Below, in pieces: positions 1 through 6,375 of a stretch of DNA of 8,589 nt. The stretch is from the NCBI GenBank assembly GCA_902783755.1, contig CACZSC010000242.1, positions 1 to 8,589 on the forward strand. The letters run 5' to 3'. How positions within the stretch are numbered: position 1 is the first letter of the stretch; every line of letters starts with the position of its first letter. The position numbers and the translations under genes were made by a program. The stretch comes from an uncultured Ruminococcus sp. (GTDB lineage: Bacteria > Bacillota > Clostridia > Oscillospirales > CAG-272). The notes beneath the pieces were generated by a model. The model was not told where the DNA came from, did not search any database, and worked only from the letters and a program-made list of their open reading frames with translations.

Positions 1-353
1 AGGAGCTTGTTCTTCTTTTCAAGCAGCTTGTATACCAGGCCCGCCGCGAGTCCGCAGAGGATGCCTTTCAGCAGCACCGTTATGATGGTGCCGGCAGGAT
101 CTATCTGCATGAAGGGGGTGGCGTCGCCGTTGATGAGGACCACCGCGCCAAACACCAGTCCGAGCCAGGTGCTTATGTCGGCTCCGCAGGTGGCCGCGCC
201 TATGACTATGGGCAGCAGCACCAGGGACACCTGGAAGGGGCCGAACCTGACAAAGGTGCCCAGCAGCTGCAGGATGATGACGATAGCGGTGAGGACCGCC
301 CCGAGCACTATCTTCTGTGTATTTACATATCTCTTGCTTCTCTGAAGACCCAT
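1..353 (-). CDS. ECF transporter S component (substrate-binding membrane subunit), 3' part missing
   Basis: This is the N-terminal 117 codons of an integral membrane protein that runs off the left edge. Hydrophobic segments lie at about residues 15-34, 42-57, 62-76 and 86-109. The pattern fits the small S components of energy-coupling factor transporters, which bind a vitamin or other micronutrient and dock on a shared EcfT/EcfA module. An A-x-x-x-A motif (A19, A23) lies in the first helix, where S components contact EcfT. Repeated small-residue stretches such as IGAATCGADI (51-60) and LVFGAVVL (66-73) are also typical. The ATG at 353 is chosen for a GGAGG five bases upstream and no earlier in-frame candidate with a site. 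No EcfA or EcfT gene is visible. The substrate cannot be read from this part. A different small multipass membrane family is possible but less likely. Confidence 0.72.
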   Translation of the reverse strand, partial: MGLQRSKRYVNTQKIVLGAVLTAIVIILQLLGTFVRFGPFQVSLVLLPIVIGAATCGADISTWLGLVFGAVVLINGDATPFMQIDPAGTIITVLLKGILCGLAAGLVYKLLEKKNKL

Positions 354-388
354 AATGTCCTCCGTAGTATCTGTTTCTGTTTGGCGTT

Positions 389-417
389 ATTATATCATCA
401 TACTTCCTCCAATGCAA
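389..417 (-). promoter_or_regulatory. Promoter of the ECF S-component gene
   Basis: On the minus strand there is a -35 box TTGCAT (412-417), a 17-bp spacer and a perfect -10 box TATAAT (389-394). A TG one base upstream of the -10 makes it an extended -10. The expected start is near 382, which gives a leader of only about 28 nt before the ATG, too short for a riboswitch. A TTGACA lies six bases further upstream (418-423), but its 23-bp spacing is too long. Confidence 0.72.
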
Positions 418-430
418 TGTCAACCTTGCA

Positions 431-460
431 CATATTATCACCGGCTGAAACGATAATATG
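431..460. promoter_or_regulatory. Perfect 9-bp inverted repeat between divergent promoters, candidate operator
   Basis: CATATTATC (431-439) and GATAATATG (452-460) are exact reverse complements separated by 12 bases. The dyad ends one base before the -35 box of the downstream hydrolase gene (462-467). It lies 13 bp upstream of the -35 box of the ECF gene. That position suits a dimeric regulator acting on one or both promoters. The arms also resemble -10 hexamers (TAATAT), but no good -35 box pairs with them. No regulator is assigned; this is inference from symmetry and position. Confidence 0.45.
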
Positions 461-461
461 A

Positions 462-491
462 TTGAAATAGTACGGGGTTTTGTGGTAAAAT
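462..491 (+). promoter_or_regulatory. Promoter of the glycoside-hydrolase-like gene
   Basis: The -35 box is TTGAAA (462-467) and the -10 box is TAAAAT (486-491), with an 18-bp spacer. TGG directly before the -10 gives an extended -10. The start would be near 498, about 24 nt before the ATG, with GGAGG at 512-516 inside this leader. Confidence 0.6.
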
Positions 492-521
492 CATTGCAGA
501 AAACCAAGTCCGGAGGATGCC

Positions 522-2444
522 ATGCACAAAGTATATATTCCTATAATGATCAGGGACGATTTCCCGGCGGAGGAGACCTTCAGGGAGATAAAGAGATCGA
601 AGTGCGACGGGGTGTTCCTGTCCTCATGCAGGCACTGGAGGGACACGCCGGAGGGAAGAAGGATCGACGGCAGAAGATTTGCCGAAGTGTTCAAAAGGGA
701 AGTAAAGAGGTACAGGGAGGCCGGATACACCACCGGCATCTGGATCGGCGAGACCATGGGCCACGGCGGCGAGGACCGGGAGCACAGGTACGCATACCAG
801 CCCTTCGTGAGCCTGAAGGACGAGTGCACCTGCGGGTTCTGCTGCGCGGATGAGAAGTTCAGGCAGGACGTATGCGACTGGGCAGTCTGCGCGGCTGAGG
901 CCGGGGCCGAGATCATACTCCTTGACGACGACTGGCGCATGCATTCCCACGGCATGGACTTCAACGCCGGATGCCTGTGCCCATCCCATGTGGAAAGATA
1001 CTGCTCCCTCGTCGGCGAGAAACTGTCGGCGGAGGATATAAAGAAAAAGGTGTTCACGGGGAAGGGGAACCGGTACCGCATGGCATGGACCGAGCTCATG
1101 GGCGGAGACATGCTGAGGCTTGCCCGTGAGATCCGGGAGGCCGTGGACCGGGTGAACCCTGAGACCAGGATAGGACTCTGCATAGCCCCTTCCGTCATAG
1201 ACATGGACGGGGCCGGGATCCGTGAGCTGTGTGACGCCCTTGCGGGGAATACCAGGCCCTTCGTCCGCCTCATAGGAGCCCCCTACTGGGCGAAGAACGG
1301 GGCAGATCTTGCCGCCGTCATCACTTCGGAGAGACTGGTGGCGAAATGGATCGAGGAATGGAAGGACCGTACCGGCGCCGAAGTCCTTTTCGAGGGCGAT
1401 GTTTTCCCGAGACCCAGGTTCGCGTGCCCGGCGGCCTATCTCGAAGCTGCCGACCAGGCAAGCATAGCCGACGGCCACTATACGGGGATCCTGAAATACA
1501 TGCTTGACTACAATTCGTCCCCGAGATACGAGCACGGATACGTGGACCTTCACCTGAAGGACCTTAAAGTCCGAAAACAGCTGGAAAAGGCCTTTGAAGG
1601 AAAAAAGAACATCGGGTTCAGGCCCATAGAGCACAGAGAGATATTCCAGAATCTGGTACTTCCTTCAGACTATCTCATCGCCGACGGCATCGCCTATGAG
1701 CATTTCAGGGGCATCGCCCCGAGATATCTCACCGGAGCCTCCGTGCCGGTCTCCTTCGACGAGGGAGTCCCGGTGGTGTTCGGCGAGAACGCGAAGTACA
1801 TATCCGATGAAGAGATCCCGAGGGGAGCGGTCATCGACGCCGAGGCTGCCCGGATCCTCTCCGCAAGAGGGACAGACGTGGGCGTGACCGTGGAAAATGC
1901 CGTGTCAAGGGACGGCATCATGTACGCAGACATCGGCGGAGGCGGGGAATACCACAGGATATACAGGGAAAAGACCGTATGCCAGGGCGGGACTTTTGCC
2001 ACCCTGAAGCCGGCTGAAAAAGCCATAGTACTCAGCGAGTTCGAGGACGGGCGTCCGTCCGCCGTGAGATACGAGAACAAAAGCGGGCAGCGCTTCGTCA
2101 TATACTCGGTCGTCGCGAAGCCCGTCGACGCGACCAATTTCTTCAGATCATACCTGAGGCAGAAGGAGATGCGGGACAACTACCGCTGGATCTATGGTGA
2201 GGACCTGCCGGTCAGCATAACGGGTCATCCGGACGTGCTGGTCATCTGCGGCAAGGGCAACGGAGAGATCGCGGCGGGGATCTGGAACCTGTTCCCGGAT
2301 CCCATAGCAAGGCCCGTGGTCAAACTGGGATGCAGTCCGAGATCGGTGAGATTCATAGGATGCACCGGACAGGTGAAGGGAAGCGAGATCATCCTCGGTG
2401 AGATGGCTCCCTTCAGCTTCGCGGGGTTTGTTTTCAGAAAGTGA
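522..2444 (+). CDS. Putative glycoside hydrolase, GH42-like (beta-galactosidase-type) three-domain protein
   Basis: This is a 640-residue cytoplasmic protein with no signal peptide; I recognise its architecture but not a named family. Residues 1 to about 365 look like a TIM barrel. About 375-455 resemble the Rossmann-like trimerisation domain of GH42 beta-galactosidases (the phrase RGAVIDAEAARILSARG at 434-450 is characteristic). About 460-640 look like a beta-sandwich ending in a typical FSFAGFVFRK tail. The barrel has an acidic cluster LLDDDWR (133-139), then H141, H143 and a C-x-C at 151/153 followed by PSH. A second cysteine group lies at C102, C104, C107 and C108. FEGDVFPRPR (290-299) offers E291 and D293 as active-site candidates. 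These features suggest a retaining clan-A-like enzyme, possibly with a bound metal; substrate and activity are unknown. The ATG at 522 follows GGAGG by five bases. No sugar transporter or other carbohydrase adjoins it, and no terminator is visible after it. Confidence 0.65.
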   Translation: MHKVYIPIMIRDDFPAEETFREIKRSKCDGVFLSSCRHWRDTPEGRRIDGRRFAEVFKREVKRYREAGYTTGIWIGETMGHGGEDREHRYAYQPFVSLKDECTCGFCCADEKFRQDVCDWAVCAAEAGAEIILLDDDWRMHSHGMDFNAGCLCPSHVERYCSLVGEKLSAEDIKKKVFTGKGNRYRMAWTELMGGDMLRLAREIREAVDRVNPETRIGLCIAPSVIDMDGAGIRELCDALAGNTRPFVRLIGAPYWAKNGADLAAVITSERLVAKWIEEWKDRTGAEVLFEGDVFPRPRFACPAAYLEAADQASIADGHYTGILKYMLDYNSSPRYEHGYVDLHLKDLKVRKQLEKAFEGKKNIGFRPIEHREIFQNLVLPSDYLIADGIAYEHFRGIAPRYLTGASVPVSFDEGVPVVFGENAKYISDEEIPRGAVIDAEAARILSARGTDVGVTVENAVSRDGIMYADIGGGGEYHRIYREKTVCQGGTFATLKPAEKAIVLSEFEDGRPSAVRYENKSGQRFVIYSVVAKPVDATNFFRSYLRQKEMRDNYRWIYGEDLPVSITGHPDVLVICGKGNGEIAAGIWNLFPDPIARPVVKLGCSPRSVRFIGCTGQVKGSEIILGEMAPFSFAGFVFRK

Positions 2445-2460
2445 GATTTTTCCGCAGCTG

Positions 2461-2489
2461 TGGACATACGGGCGGAGAAAAGGTATAAT
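2461..2489 (+). promoter_or_regulatory. Promoter of trxA
   Basis: TGGACA (2461-2466) and a perfect TATAAT (2484-2489) are separated by 17 bp, with a predicted start near 2496. The promoter begins just 17 bp after the stop codon of the hydrolase gene, so trxA can be transcribed independently of it. Confidence 0.7.
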
Positions 2490-2526
2490 TTATTGTGTAA
2501 AAAATTCGGAAAGGAAGGATAATAAC

Positions 2527-2832
2527 ATGGCAGTAGTGGAACTTACCAGCAGCAATTTTGAGGCGGAAGCCATAAAGTCCGAAAAGCCGGTGCTCATAGA
2601 TTTCTGGGCATCATGGTGTGGACCCTGCAGGATGCTGTCTCCCCTGGTGGACGAGATCGCCGAGGAAAGGGACGACATAAAGGTATGCAAGGTCAATGTG
2701 GATGAGGAGATGGAACTGTCAGCGAAATTCGGCATCCAGGCGATCCCCACCCTTGTCGTCATGAAGAACGGCGAGATAACCAACAGATCCATGGGATACA
2801 TACCGAAGGAAGAGATCACAGCGCTTATATAA
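2527..2832 (+). CDS. trxA: Thioredoxin
   Basis: This is a 101-residue protein covering one complete thioredoxin fold. It is a general cytoplasmic dithiol reductant, recharged by thioredoxin reductase, that serves ribonucleotide reductase, peroxidases and other partners. The redox motif WCGPC is at 30-34 (C31, C34). The buried acid D25 lies in LIDFWASW, and the cis-proline loop AIPT has P74. The conserved glycine before the last helix is G90. About 101-110 residues is normal for the family, although the C-terminal helix is short. The ATG at 2527 follows an AAGGA-type site with a seven-base gap; upstream in-frame starts lie inside the previous gene and are rejected. It has its own promoter and is followed by a hairpin before polA. 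Confidence 0.96.
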   Translation: MAVVELTSSNFEAEAIKSEKPVLIDFWASWCGPCRMLSPLVDEIAEERDDIKVCKVNVDEEMELSAKFGIQAIPTLVVMKNGEITNRSMGYIPKEEITALI

Positions 2833-2839
2833 GACAGGG

Positions 2840-2881
2840 AAGCCTACCGTGGCCGCGCTGCGGCATCCGGTAGGCTTGCTT
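2840..2881 (+). terminator. Hairpin after trxA, weak terminator or attenuator ahead of polA
   Basis: AAGCCTACCG (2840-2849) pairs perfectly with CGGTAGGCTT (2868-2877). Inside that stem, GCCGC (2852-2856) pairs with GCGGC (2860-2864) across a three-base loop. This gives a long stem with a small internal loop, beginning eight bases after the trxA stop. The following tract is TT-GC-TT-AAC, poor for intrinsic termination, so it may only partly terminate or may protect the trxA 3' end. Confidence 0.55.
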
Positions 2882-2895
2882 AACAAGAGGGATAT

Positions 2896-5418
2896 ATGAG
2901 AAAATTTCTTATACTCGACGGGAACAGCCTGGTGAACCGGGCGTTCTACGGCATAAGGCCCCTGTCCACGAGAGAGGGGCTGCCCACCAACGCGGTCTAC
3001 GGGTTCCTGACCATCATAAAGAAGCATCTGGACGCCATAAAGCCGGATTTCTGCGCGTGTGCCTTCGACGTGCACGCGAAGACCTTCAGGCATGAGGCCT
3101 ATCCGGACTACAAGGGGACCAGGAAGGGCATGCCCGACGACCTGAGGGCCCAGATGCCCTACGCGAAAGAGGCGGTGAAGGCCCTGGGATTCAGGATCCT
3201 CGAGTGTCCGGGATACGAGGCCGACGACATAATCGGTACCTGCGCCCGGCTGGGTGACGAAGAGGGTGATATACAGACCTACATAGTCACCGGGGACCGG
3301 GACTCGCTGCAGCTGATCACGGACCGCACCACGGTGGTCCTGGCGAAGACCAAGGAGGACGTATACTACACTCCCGCCAACTTCACGTCGGACTACGGAG
3401 TGACTCCTCTCCAGTACATAGACGTCAAGGCCCTCATGGGAGACTCCTCCGACAACATACCCGGGGTGCCGGGCATCGGGGAGAAGACGGCGTTCAGGCT
3501 GATCGCGGAGTCCGGGAGCCTGGACGAGCTCTATTCGGATACCGCGAAGTACGGGGTTACGAAGGGGCTCATCGAAAAGCTGGACAGCGGGAAGGATTCC
3601 GCCTATTCGTCGAAGTTCCTTGCCACCATCGTGAAGGACGTGCCGTGCTGCGATCCCGGGGACATATTCTCGGAAAGACACCCGGACGCCGAAGCCTTCA
3701 CGGAACTGTGCGGCAAGCTGGAATTCGCCGGAATGGCCCTGAGGTTCGGGCTGAAAGCGGAAATGACAGAGGCCGCGCCGGCGGCGGAAGCGGAGAAGAC
3801 TGAGCTGACCGGGGATCAGCTGGCCGCGTACAGGGCGGAGGAGCCTGCGGCGGTGTTCTTCGGAGACGGGGCTTTCGCCTTTACGACGGACGGCAGGAAG
3901 GCATTCCTGTGCCCGGATCCGCGGGAGGATGACATCAGAGCCTTCGTCCGGGGGAACCGGACGGTCTGCCACGATCTGAAGAACCTTCTCAGAAGGCTCG
4001 GCATGGGGCATGAGAAGCCCCTGTGCGAATACGACACCATGCTGGCATGCTACCTGCTGAATCCCGGAGAGGGGAGATATCCCCTCGACAACTGCGGGAG
4101 ACTCTATTCCGAGACGGGTCCCGGGACGGATCCGGCATCCGCAGCCTGCTGCATTCATTCGGTATGGCGCAACACGGAGAAGCTCCTTGCCGAAAGAAAC
4201 ATGCTGGAGCTGATGAGGGACATCGAGATACCCCTGGCCTACGTGCTCGCGGGCATGGAGGAGACCGGGTTCAGGATCGACGGAGAGGGCATCAGGAGAT
4301 ACGCCCACCAGCTCCAGATAGAGGAGGAGGCGATGGCCAACTCCATATACATGCAGGCGGGGCATGAGTTCAACATAAACTCGCCGAAGCAGCTGGGCGA
4401 CGTGCTGTTCACCGAGCTGGGACTGCCGGCGGGACGAAAGACCAAGACCGGGTATTCCACGGACGCCGAGACCCTTGAATCCCTCAGGGCGGGGCATCAG
4501 ATAGTGGACGACATCCTCCAGTACAGGCAGATCGCGAAGCTGAGAGGCACCTACGGTGAGAACCTGGCCTCGACGGCGGACAAAAACGGAAGGATACACA
4601 CGAAGCTCAACCAGACCGGAACGGCCACGGGAAGGCTCGCGTCCAGCGACCCCAACCTGCAGAACATACCGGTTCGTGGCCAACTGGGCAGGGAATTGAG
4701 GAAATACTTCATCGCGGACGAGGGCAAGGTCCTCATAGACGCTGACTATTCCCAGATAGAGCTCAGGATCCTGGCTTCCATCGCCGGGGACAGGAACATG
4801 ATCGACGCCTTCATAGGAGGAAAGGACTTCCACAGGTCCGTTGCCTCCCAGGTGTTCAGGGTGCCGGTGGACATGGTGACCGAGGACCTGAGGCGGAAGG
4901 CCAAGGCGGTGAACTTCGGCATAGTGTACGGCATCGGAGAGTTCTCGCTGGCGAAGGATCTGGGGATCTCCAGATGGCAGGCGAAGGAGTACATTGAAAA
5001 CTATCTCACCACGTACAGCGGCGTGGCTGAGTATCTCGAGAAGACCGTGGCGAAGGCGAAGGAGGACGGATACACGTCCACCATGTTCGGGAGAAGAAGG
5101 TACATCCCCGAGCTGAAGGCAAAGAACAGGAATCTCGAGGCCTTCGGCGAGCGGGTGGCAATGAACAGCCCCATACAGGGGACGGCCGCCGACGTCATAA
5201 AGATCGCCATGATCAGGGTGGAGAAAGCCCTGGCCGAAGCCGGGCTTGACGCGGTGCTCATAATGCAGGTCCACGACGAGCTGATCGTTGAGGCTGACGA
5301 GAAATGCAGGGACGAGGCCGCGGAGATCCTCGTGAGGGAGATGGAGAACGCGGTGTCCCTTGCAGTGCCGCTGACTGCGGACTACGGCATCGGAAAGAGC
5401 TGGTACGAAGCGAAATAA
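2896..5418 (+). CDS. polA: DNA polymerase I
   Basis: This 840-residue family A polymerase fills gaps and removes RNA primers in Okazaki fragment processing and excision repair. Residues 1 to about 275 form the 5'-3' flap nuclease, with D8, D58, YEADD (107-111), TGDRD (132-136), GDSSD (182-186) and a helix-hairpin-helix GVPGIGEKTA (190-199). About 300-440 correspond to the 3'-5' exonuclease fold, but the D-x-E motif and the other metal ligands are absent, so proofreading is probably lost. About 445-840 are the polymerase: TATGRLASSDPNLQNIP (576-592), motif A DADYSQIELR with D617, motif B with R666, K670, F674 and Y678, and motif C QVHDE (D794, E795). Phenylalanine at 674 matches the E. coli Phe762 position. 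The length is close to other Gram-positive enzymes. The ATG at 2896 follows AGAGGG closely. No dedicated promoter is evident, so it may depend partly on transcription from trxA. Confidence 0.97.
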   Translation: MRKFLILDGNSLVNRAFYGIRPLSTREGLPTNAVYGFLTIIKKHLDAIKPDFCACAFDVHAKTFRHEAYPDYKGTRKGMPDDLRAQMPYAKEAVKALGFRILECPGYEADDIIGTCARLGDEEGDIQTYIVTGDRDSLQLITDRTTVVLAKTKEDVYYTPANFTSDYGVTPLQYIDVKALMGDSSDNIPGVPGIGEKTAFRLIAESGSLDELYSDTAKYGVTKGLIEKLDSGKDSAYSSKFLATIVKDVPCCDPGDIFSERHPDAEAFTELCGKLEFAGMALRFGLKAEMTEAAPAAEAEKTELTGDQLAAYRAEEPAAVFFGDGAFAFTTDGRKAFLCPDPREDDIRAFVRGNRTVCHDLKNLLRRLGMGHEKPLCEYDTMLACYLLNPGEGRYPLDNCGRLYSETGPGTDPASAACCIHSVWRNTEKLLAERNMLELMRDIEIPLAYVLAGMEETGFRIDGEGIRRYAHQLQIEEEAMANSIYMQAGHEFNINSPKQLGDVLFTELGLPAGRKTKTGYSTDAETLESLRAGHQIVDDILQYRQIAKLRGTYGENLASTADKNGRIHTKLNQTGTATGRLASSDPNLQNIPVRGQLGRELRKYFIADEGKVLIDADYSQIELRILASIAGDRNMIDAFIGGKDFHRSVASQVFRVPVDMVTEDLRRKAKAVNFGIVYGIGEFSLAKDLGISRWQAKEYIENYLTTYSGVAEYLEKTVAKAKEDGYTSTMFGRRRYIPELKAKNRNLEAFGERVAMNSPIQGTAADVIKIAMIRVEKALAEAGLDAVLIMQVHDELIVEADEKCRDEAAEILVREMENAVSLAVPLTADYGIGKSWYEAK

Positions 5419-5421
5419 GGC

Positions 5422-5470
5422 AAAAAAAGAAAGGCATGGCTCACACACCTAAGTGCGGTCATGCCTTTTG
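5422..5470. terminator. Bidirectional rho-independent terminator between convergent polA and the XRE gene
   Basis: AAAGGCATG (5430-5438) and CATGCCTTT (5460-5468) form a perfect 9-bp stem around a 21-base loop. Read on the minus strand, the stem is followed by TTTC and seven Ts (down to 5422), a strong U-tract ending the divIVA-like/XRE operon. Read on the plus strand it is followed by a shorter TTTTG, serving polA, whose stop codon is at 5416-5418. Confidence 0.8.
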
Positions 5471-5478
5471 TCGCGTTC

Positions 5479-6375
5479 TCATCCGGGTATCTGGGGGGAG
5501 AGCTCTTCGATCATGTCGAGTCTGCGCTTTGAAGCGTAATACGCGTCGGACATGTCACGGGCTGCCGAGGCTGCGGTCTCGAGGTCGCACAGCACCCGGT
5601 ACTTCATGTAGAACGGGAGACGTTCATTGTCAGCCAGGTTCCTGAGGGTCCTCAGAGCGTCCGGATATTCCTCCTCCAGCATCTGGTCAACTGCGTTGAT
5701 GTGGCTCAGCTGGAATCCCCTGGATTCGCAGAACCTGGAGGGCTTTTCTCCGCTGCGGACCAGCTTGAGGTTTATGAAGTACGAGACGGTCTCGGAGGGG
5801 ACCTCGCTGCCGCATACCGAGATGTCCGTCATCGCGTCCGTTATGTCGTCGCTGCAGGCGGTCCGTATAAGCTCGGAATAGTATGAAACCGCCTTTCTGA
5901 AACCTGTGCCGCAGTATACCGAGCGTGAACCGGTCTCATCCGCCAGCGCCAGCTTTTTCAGGGCTTCCGCCAGATTGAGCCGGTCCGCCAGCATAAGGGC
6001 GTTCCTCAGAAGGGAGACTGCGTATATGTACAGCAGCTCGTCGTCCATCCCGTCATCCGGGAATCCCGCCAAAAGCTTCAGACAGGTGTCGTGATCGTCT
6101 TTTTCAAAGGCTTTCCTCAGCCCTGAGATGATCAGTTCCTTCTCGTACATGCCGTCCTCATCCGGAGAGGACGCGAAGAGATACCCCGCAGGGATCTCAA
6201 GCTTTTCGGCGATATGAACGATAGTTGAAGCGGACGGAAATTCCCGTCCGCTTTCTATAAGGCTTATCATGTTCCGGGTGACTTTGTCGCCCGCAAGCTG
6301 TTTCTGGGTCAGTCCCTTTTCGCGGCGGATCCTCCTGATCTTCTCCCCCATGAGAGAGTAGGGATCATTCCTCAT
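5479..6375 (-). CDS. XRE-family transcriptional regulator with helical (TPR-like) C-terminal region
   Basis: This 298-residue protein has an N-terminal lambda-repressor-type helix-turn-helix at about 10-66. The turn region is TQKQLAGDKVTRNMISLIESG (24-43), the second helix starting near T33, followed by the typical PSASTIVHIAEKLEIP. The remaining 230 residues are almost entirely predicted helical, with paired-helix spacing such as LLYIYAVSLLRNAL (114-127) and FYMKYRVLCDLETAA (255-269). This suggests tetratricopeptide-like repeats, though no strong TPR consensus is visible. Length and layout match peptide-responsive HTH-TPR (RNPP/Rgg-like) regulators, but that assignment is inference. The ATG at 6375 follows GGGGAG by six bases; M9 is an alternative start without a comparable site. 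The gene overlaps the end of the divIVA-like gene by 11 nt, so the two are co-transcribed and probably translationally coupled. Its target genes are unknown; autoregulation of the operon is plausible. Confidence 0.85.
   Translation of the reverse strand: MRNDPYSLMGEKIRRIRREKGLTQKQLAGDKVTRNMISLIESGREFPSASTIVHIAEKLEIPAGYLFASSPDEDGMYEKELIISGLRKAFEKDDHDTCLKLLAGFPDDGMDDELLYIYAVSLLRNALMLADRLNLAEALKKLALADETGSRSVYCGTGFRKAVSYYSELIRTACSDDITDAMTDISVCGSEVPSETVSYFINLKLVRSGEKPSRFCESRGFQLSHINAVDQMLEEEYPDALRTLRNLADNERLPFYMKYRVLCDLETAASAARDMSDAYYASKRRLDMIEELSPQIPG

Noticed and set aside
354..388. Riboswitch upstream of the ECF S-component gene
   Set aside because: ECF genes often carry one, but the predicted leader is only about 28 nt and shows no structured element.
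19..507. A 162-codon minus-strand open frame overlapping the ECF gene
   Set aside because: Its product is low-complexity and unlike any membrane protein. The overlapping frame starting at 353 has a ribosome binding site, a promoter and transmembrane segments.
2447..2481. Imperfect stem (TTTTTCCGC against GCGGAGAAAA) after the hydrolase gene, considered as a terminator
   Set aside because: It has a bulge and no following T-tract, and it overlaps the trxA -35 box and spacer. Chance pairing is the simpler reading.
2719..5448. A 909-codon minus-strand open frame antisense to polA
   Set aside because: It mirrors polA codon structure in a GC-rich gene. Its translation has no recognisable domain, while the plus strand encodes a full DNA polymerase I.
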